NCBI GenBank assembly: GCA_022791215.1
Contig: JAAVYQ010000025.1
Span: 1 to 9,965 of the forward strand
Direction of reading: 5' to 3'
Length of the DNA stretch: 9,965 nucleotides
Source: Bacilli bacterium
Lineage (GTDB): Bacteria > Bacillota_I > Bacilli_A > RF39 > UBA660
Shown here piece by piece: positions 6,387 through 9,965 of this stretch. The notes beneath the pieces are model-generated. The model worked only from the letters and a program-made list of their open reading frames with translations. It was not told the origin of the DNA and did no database searches. A program made the position numbers and the translations under genes. The first letter of the stretch is position 1; every line of letters begins with the position of its first letter.

Positions 6387-8301
6387 AACTTACTTTTAAT
6401 GTTCTTGCAAAATCTTCACTTTCAGCTATAGTTATATCTAAACCATGTTTTTGCATTCTCTCAACATATGAATAGTAGTACTTCCTATCTATTAAATATA
6501 TTGGAATATTTAATTCACTAGCAGCCTTTAATTCAATATCGTTAATTCTATCAAAACATACTATATAACTTGGTTTTAACCTTTCATTTTCATTAACTCT
6601 TTTTAACAATATTTCATTATATTTTCCATGCGGAGCACTTGTTCTGTTATTTATTTCAGCAGTTTTTGTAATAATATCATCTACTAAGCCTACTGTATTT
6701 ATATTAGAACTAATTCCTTGATCTCTCATATTAAGATTGGAATCACCATCCAATTTTCTATTAGTACCTGCATCACCAATAAAAGTATACTTGATATTTT
6801 CTGGTGGAACATTATCAAAACCAAAAGTTATAGACGTTCCTCGACTATCTGATACACCATAAGTTATCATTGCCTTATCTGAAATAAGTGAAGTAGAAAT
6901 AAAATTATTTCCACCATTTATTTCATTAAATAACCTAGGGTTCTCAAGTATTTTCTCAGCAATATCATTATTAGAAGACATAGAATTAGAAATTACATTA
7001 TGAACCAACATAGTAAATGGCTGTCCATTTAATTCATAAACATCAATATTTTTCCCATTACTATTTACTACACTATGCTTAGCAACATTCTCAATTTGAC
7101 TAGTTTTCTCCAATAAATCTTTACTAAACTGTTGCTTTACTAATTCGTTACCATCTCTCTCCATCTCAAAAATTAACTTTTCATAATTACGAACACTATC
7201 CTTATCAAGAGCCTGAGCAATGCTAATAATTTCCTCATCACTAGCAGTATAAAGTTTATTGAGAATTTCTAAAATCGTTTCATATTTTTCTTTAAATTCA
7301 AAAGATAACTGAGTTTTATTAATAGTCTCCAAAAACAATGGTAAATAATTCATATCTTTTCTTTCTATACCAAAATATTTATTTAACACAAGTTCAGATT
7401 TATTATAATTTCCTATACTAGATTCTATTAAAGACTTACTCATATCTTCTAGAGAAATATTTCTAAACCAAACATCCCTATCATAACTAACCAAGTCTTT
7501 AATAAGATCATAATTTCCATAAGAACAAATTTGGAATATCTTTTCAAACTCTTGACTATATAAAAAACTTGATTTTCTATATAATTCACTTAAAGTTTCT
7601 ACACCTATATTTTGTATAAAATTCATAGAAAACTGTTCCAATGATATAGAATTTTTATTTATCATACCTAAATTCTCAATAAAATTACGACTCTCAGGAA
7701 TATTTTCATAAGTATATTTAAGTCCTTCAAAATAATCTTTCTCTACAATTTCACTAAGAATATCCATTTTCCTTCCAAATAACTCTAGAGTAGTCTTATC
7801 TCCAATATAAGGATTTTGAGAAATAACATTCCACATTTTATCTCCAAAAAATTTAACATTAATCTTATTTAAATCCACTTTGGGATTATTTTTCTTATAC
7901 TGAAGTAACCTACTACCATAGCCTTTATCTATAACTTCACTGATATTATCACTAAAAATATCATAACCAATCAAGTCATATAACTCTATAAAATTTTCAT
8001 CCTTAAAAACATTAATATTACTTACTACCCTATTCTCAAAACCATTTTTTCTAATAAACTCAATATACTTAGAAGCATTATTAGACTTATGAAGTTCATA
8101 AACAGCATGCACATGAGATCTTATAACATCTTTATTAATTCCAGCTTTACTAAGATCGATAATAAACTCTCTAAACTCTTTCTTATACACACTAAGAAAA
8201 TCCTTATTATCCAAAATTTCAGACAATAACTTATCATCGATTTTCAAATCTCTTAACTCACGGTAATTCAAATTAAGTTTAGCCTTATTTAAAATATTCA
8301 T
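6385..8301 (-). CDS. uncharacterised 638-residue protein with an ART-like C-terminal domain
   Basis: No family is recognised with confidence. There is no signal peptide or membrane segment, so it is probably cytoplasmic. Residues 1-410 (numbered from the upstream Met at 8307) look mostly alpha-helical with no obvious motif. Residues 420-610 form a distinct domain: DVYELNGQPFTMLVH436, NNFISTSLISDKAMITY483G, ITFGFDNVPPENIKY, then GKYNE565ILLKR and KPSYIVCFDRIND ... IPIYLIDRKYY. The LVH, STS, Y and YNE elements resemble the H-Y-E class of ADP-ribosyltransferases, with His to Glu 129 residues apart; this is inference. The start is set at 8301: the minus-strand AGGAG (8313-8309) is 7 bases from it but only 1 base from the ATG at 8307. 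Third codon positions are T/G-rich, the mirror of the plus-strand genes. It is a lone gene, divergent from yitT and convergent with rlmH. Confidence 0.85.
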   Translation of the reverse strand: MNILNKAKLNLNYRELRDLKIDDKLLSEILDNKDFLSVYKKEFREFIIDLSKAGINKDVIRSHVHAVYELHKSNNASKYIEFIRKNGFENRVVSNINVFKDENFIELYDLIGYDIFSDNISEVIDKGYGSRLLQYKKNNPKVDLNKINVKFFGDKMWNVISQNPYIGDKTTLELFGRKMDILSEIVEKDYFEGLKYTYENIPESRNFIENLGMINKNSISLEQFSMNFIQNIGVETLSELYRKSSFLYSQEFEKIFQICSYGNYDLIKDLVSYDRDVWFRNISLEDMSKSLIESSIGNYNKSELVLNKYFGIERKDMNYLPLFLETINKTQLSFEFKEKYETILEILNKLYTASDEEIISIAQALDKDSVRNYEKLIFEMERDGNELVKQQFSKDLLEKTSQIENVAKHSVVNSNGKNIDVYELNGQPFTMLVHNVISNSMSSNNDIAEKILENPRLFNEINGGNNFISTSLISDKAMITYGVSDSRGTSITFGFDNVPPENIKYTFIGDAGTNRKLDGDSNLNMRDQGISSNINTVGLVDDIITKTAEINNRTSAPHGKYNEILLKRVNENERLKPSYIVCFDRINDIELKAASELNIPIYLIDRKYYYSYVERMQKHGLDITIAESEDFARTLKVS

Positions 8302-8308
8302 AAACATG

Positions 8309-8313
8309 CTCCT
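8309..8313 (-). promoter_or_regulatory. ribosome binding site deciding the start of the minus-strand gene
   Basis: AGGAG reads on the minus strand from 8313 to 8309. Only 1 base separates it from the ATG at 8307-8305, while 7 bases separate it from the in-frame ATG at 8301-8299, so the protein should begin MNILNKAK rather than MFMNILNKAK. Confidence 0.75.
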
Positions 8314-8325
8314 CTCTACAATATT

Positions 8326-8334
8326 ATTCTAACA
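8326..8334 (-). promoter_or_regulatory. extended -10 promoter of the minus-strand gene
   Basis: On the minus strand TG-T-TAGAAT runs from 8334 to 8326, 18 bases or so before the ribosome site. A transcript start near 8319 gives a very short leader. No good -35 is present at 16-18 bases, which is typical where an extended -10 is used. Confidence 0.5.
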
Positions 8335-8370
8335 CAAACCTAGCAAAATAATTAAAAAAATAAAAAAAGA

Positions 8371-8403
8371 AATGTAAACACAACATAAACTAACATTTAC
8401 ATT
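8371..8403. promoter_or_regulatory. inverted repeat between the divergent promoters
   Basis: AATGTAAA (8371-8378) is matched by TTTACATT (8396-8403), perfect over 8 bases with 17 bases between. It lies between the -10 boxes of the minus-strand gene (8326-8334) and yitT (8440-8448), a natural place for an operator controlling either or both. On the minus strand it is followed by a long T-rich tract, so a weak terminator stopping antisense transcripts from yitT is the alternative. Confidence 0.35.
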
Positions 8404-8439
8404 AAGTAATTTTATATAGTAGAAAAACATGTGTTTCTT

Positions 8440-8448
8440 TGATATAAT
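8440..8448 (+). promoter_or_regulatory. extended -10 promoter of yitT
   Basis: TG-A-TATAAT (8440-8448) is a perfect extended -10. No recognisable -35 stands at the usual distance. The predicted start near 8455 leaves a leader of about 20 bases holding the ribosome site AGGAG (8459-8463). Confidence 0.65.
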
Positions 8449-8458
8449 ATAACAGTAT

Positions 8459-8479
8459 AGGAGAAAAGAAATGATATGA
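8459..8479 (+). promoter_or_regulatory. yitT ribosome site with an overlapping Met-Ile-stop mini-ORF
   Basis: AGGAG (8459-8463) is followed after 7 bases by ATG ATA TGA (8471-8479), a two-codon reading frame. Its stop overlaps the true yitT start (ATG 8476-8478) as ATGA, and the true start is 12 bases from the ribosome site, longer than ideal. The sequence is a tandem ATGAT ATGAT. Ribosomes would be expected to load first on the mini-ORF and may reach yitT by termination and reinitiation. It could also be a chance duplication with no effect. Confidence 0.45.
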
Positions 8480-9354
8480 TAAAAAAGAAGCCAAAAGAAT
8501 TAATTAACTTTCTTATTTTTCTAGTTGGTATATTTATAATATCAATAACATTCAACGTTTTAGTAGTGCCTAACAACTATATGATAGGCGGACTATCAGG
8601 ACTAAGTGTACTATTTAATTATCTATTTAAAATTGATGTAGTTTACATACTCATACTTGGAAACATATTACTTATATTAATAAGTGCAATCACTTTAGGA
8701 ATAAAAGAAACTACACCACACATAATAGGATCTCTCATATACACATCAGTAGTATATCTTACTGAAAATATAAACAGCATATTAAACATCCACATAACAT
8801 CAATATTTTTAAACGTAGTGGCCATAGGAGTACTAATGGGAATAGGATACACATGTGCATACCTAGCGGGATATTCTACTGGAGGGACAGACATACTAGG
8901 AATAATCTTCAAGCGCAAATTTGGCATGCCTTTAGGGAAAGCATTATTTATACTAAACACAATAATACTAGCGACAAGTACTGTAGTATTAGGCTTTGAA
9001 ATGCTAATAATATCATTACTAATAAGATTTATTGAAACCAAAATGATAGACTCATTCCTAATAGGAATAAGTGATTCAAAAGTAATATTTGTAAAATCCG
9101 AAAAAACAAAAGAAATAAAAGACTTTATAATAAACGAGATAAAAAGTGGAACAAGCGAATTAAAAGTAACAACAGGATACAAGAAAAAAGAAGGAGACAT
9201 CATAATGTGTGTAGTTCCCACAGAAAAATACATGAAACTAAAAAATAAAATAATCTCAATTGACAAAGATGCATTCATAACAATACTTGATGCATACGAA
9301 GTATATGGAGGAACAAACAGGTATAAATTGCCATTACATGACATGAGAATATAA
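8476..9354 (+). CDS. YitT-family membrane protein with C-terminal DUF2179 domain
   Basis: This 292-residue inner-membrane protein has five to six hydrophobic segments in residues 10-200 (about 10-31, 38-52, 54-76, 83-95, 108-132, 155-183). Two copies of a Gly-rich family motif are present: VPNNYMIGGLSGLS (31-44) and AGYSTGGTDILG (131-142), reflecting the internal duplication of the membrane domain. A soluble C-terminal domain (about 205-285) matches DUF2179: SGTSELKVTTGYKKKEGDI, IMCVVPTEKYMKLK, IDKDAFITILDAYEVYGG. The molecular function of the family is unknown; transport has been proposed. The start at 8476 is preferred because the ATG at 8471 stops after two codons. It begins its own transcript at an extended -10 and is followed closely by ftsE (25 bases), so the two may be co-transcribed. 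Confidence 0.92.
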   Translation: MIKKKPKELINFLIFLVGIFIISITFNVLVVPNNYMIGGLSGLSVLFNYLFKIDVVYILILGNILLILISAITLGIKETTPHIIGSLIYTSVVYLTENINSILNIHITSIFLNVVAIGVLMGIGYTCAYLAGYSTGGTDILGIIFKRKFGMPLGKALFILNTIILATSTVVLGFEMLIISLLIRFIETKMIDSFLIGISDSKVIFVKSEKTKEIKDFIINEIKSGTSELKVTTGYKKKEGDIIMCVVPTEKYMKLKNKIISIDKDAFITILDAYEVYGGTNRYKLPLHDMRI

Positions 9355-9363
9355 TGATATAAT
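9355..9363 (+). promoter_or_regulatory. possible extended -10 promoter of ftsE
   Basis: TG-A-TATAAT begins at the base after the yitT stop codon. The upstream TTACAT (9334-9339), 18 bases away, is a poor -35. A start near 9370 would leave a leader of about 10 bases, cutting into the ribosome site AAGGAGG (9368-9374). The motif is perfect but the position is tight, so read-through from yitT is at least as likely. Confidence 0.35.
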
Positions 9364-9379
9364 TTAGAAGGAGGAAAAG

Positions 9380-9965
9380 ATGAATTTAATAGAAATCAAA
9401 AATGTGTACAAACAATACAAAAATGGAACGACAGCACTTTGCGACATAAATGTATCGATACCAAAAGGAGATTTTATATTTGTAATAGGTGCTACTGCAT
9501 CAGGAAAAAGTACACTAATAAAACTTTTATATAGACAAGAAAAACCATCACGAGGGGATGTATTTGTAGGAGGAATAAATGTTGCCAAACTAAAAAATAG
9601 AAAAGTATATAAACTAAGAAGAAAATTAGGAATAGTATTCCAAGATTACAAATTACTACCTAATCTAACAGTATACGAAAACGTTGCATTTGCATTAGAA
9701 ATATATGGATTACCTGAACGAGAAGTAAGAAAAAAAGTAATGAATGCCATAGAAAAAGTTGGCCTAAAAGAAAAATTTAGAAGTTATCCCGATCAATTAT
9801 CAGGAGGAGAGCAGCAGCGTGTATCAATCGCACGAGCAATAGTAAACAACCCAAAAATACTAATATGTGATGAGCCAACTGGAAACCTTGATCCAGACAC
9901 ATCAATGGGAATAATGGAAATAATAAATAAAATAAATGAAGAAGGAACGACGATAATAATGGCAA
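9380..9965 (+). CDS. ftsE: cell-division ABC transporter ATP-binding protein FtsE (3' end beyond window)
   Basis: The first 195 codons are present and the frame runs off the window. FtsE is the cytoplasmic ATPase that pairs with the membrane protein FtsX to switch on peptidoglycan hydrolases at division or elongation sites. Visible motifs are Walker A GATASGKST (37-45), Q-loop FQD (Q88), signature LSGGEQQRVSIARA (140-153), Walker B ILICDEP (160-166) and the D-loop region GNLD. FtsE-type stretches include KLRRKLGIVFQDYKLLPN and TVYENVAFALEIYG. The middle of the P-loop, GATAS, differs from the GPSGA more common in FtsE but keeps the essential Gly-Lys-Ser-Thr. AAGGAGG (9368-9374) is 5 bases from ATG. 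The H-loop and a probable ftsX lie beyond the edge. Other LolD/MacB-like ATPases are the alternative; the sequence around the Q-loop favours FtsE. Confidence 0.9.
   Translation, partial: MNLIEIKNVYKQYKNGTTALCDINVSIPKGDFIFVIGATASGKSTLIKLLYRQEKPSRGDVFVGGINVAKLKNRKVYKLRRKLGIVFQDYKLLPNLTVYENVAFALEIYGLPEREVRKKVMNAIEKVGLKEKFRSYPDQLSGGEQQRVSIARAIVNNPKILICDEPTGNLDPDTSMGIMEIINKINEEGTTIIMA

Noticed and set aside
8302..8307. ATG 8307 as start of the minus-strand gene
   Set aside because: The AGGAG site is only 1 base away from it but 7 bases from the in-frame ATG at 8301.
8351..8403. Minus-strand intrinsic terminator formed by the inverted repeat plus T-rich tract
   Set aside because: The stem has only two G-C pairs and a 17-base loop, and no gene ends upstream of it on that strand; an operator reading is equally good.
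8643..9344. A 233-codon open frame on the minus strand across yitT
   Set aside because: It mirrors the A-rich codons of yitT, has no ribosome site or recognisable motif, and yitT is a clear family member. The same holds for the other long frames opposite dnaB, the M23 gene and walJ.
1..9965. TGA read as Trp (Mycoplasma-type code)
   Set aside because: Trp is encoded by TGG in several genes, and TGA ends dnaB and walJ at ATGA overlaps with the next gene.

Overview
The window comes from a very AT-rich Firmicutes-type (Bacillota) bacterium. Candidates are a low-GC gut Bacilli/Clostridia lineage, possibly an uncultured RF39-like group; this placement is inferred from protein style and gene order, not from a search. 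TGG encodes Trp and TGA is a real stop (dnaB and walJ end with TGA inside ATGA overlaps), so the code is standard rather than the Mycoplasma code. No rRNA, tRNA, CRISPR array, IS element or recombinase is visible.

Layout. (1) 39-1247: a secreted, C-terminally anchored D-Ala-D-Ala carboxypeptidase ending in its own terminator. (2) 1407-1793: a small XRE-type regulator with a second, damaged HTH half; a possible relic of a minus-strand gene lies in front of it. (3) 1853-6386: a tightly packed operon rplI - dnaB - M23/LysM/G5 peptidase - walJ - rlmH. It has an extended -10 promoter in front, four gene junctions spaced or overlapping by 1 to 4 bases, and a strong bidirectional terminator at the end. 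(4) 6385-8301, minus strand: a 638-residue protein of no recognised family, alone under its own promoter; its C-terminal part resembles an H-Y-E ADP-ribosyltransferase fold by motif. (5) 8440-9354: a YitT-family membrane protein with a DUF2179 domain. (6) 9380-9965 and beyond: the start of ftsE.

How the genes fit together. The plus-strand genes are mostly housekeeping: replication fork (DnaB), ribosome (bL9 and RlmH, which methylates 23S rRNA Psi1915) and wall remodelling (PBP5-like carboxypeptidase, M23 endopeptidase, WalJ, FtsE). In Bacillus, rplI, dnaC, the walRKHIJ cluster and rlmH lie in one neighbourhood; here a compact version lacks purA and walRK and carries a wall hydrolase between dnaB and walJ.

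Best candidates for new biology: the 638-residue minus-strand protein with ART-like spacing of His, Tyr and Glu; the AUG-AUA-stop mini-ORF sitting on the yitT ribosome binding site; the M23 enzyme with Asp in place of a zinc-binding His; and the strong A/C bias of the plus strand in genes of both orientations and in spacers, which implies that the housekeeping operon is on the lagging strand or that the skew of this lineage is inverted.
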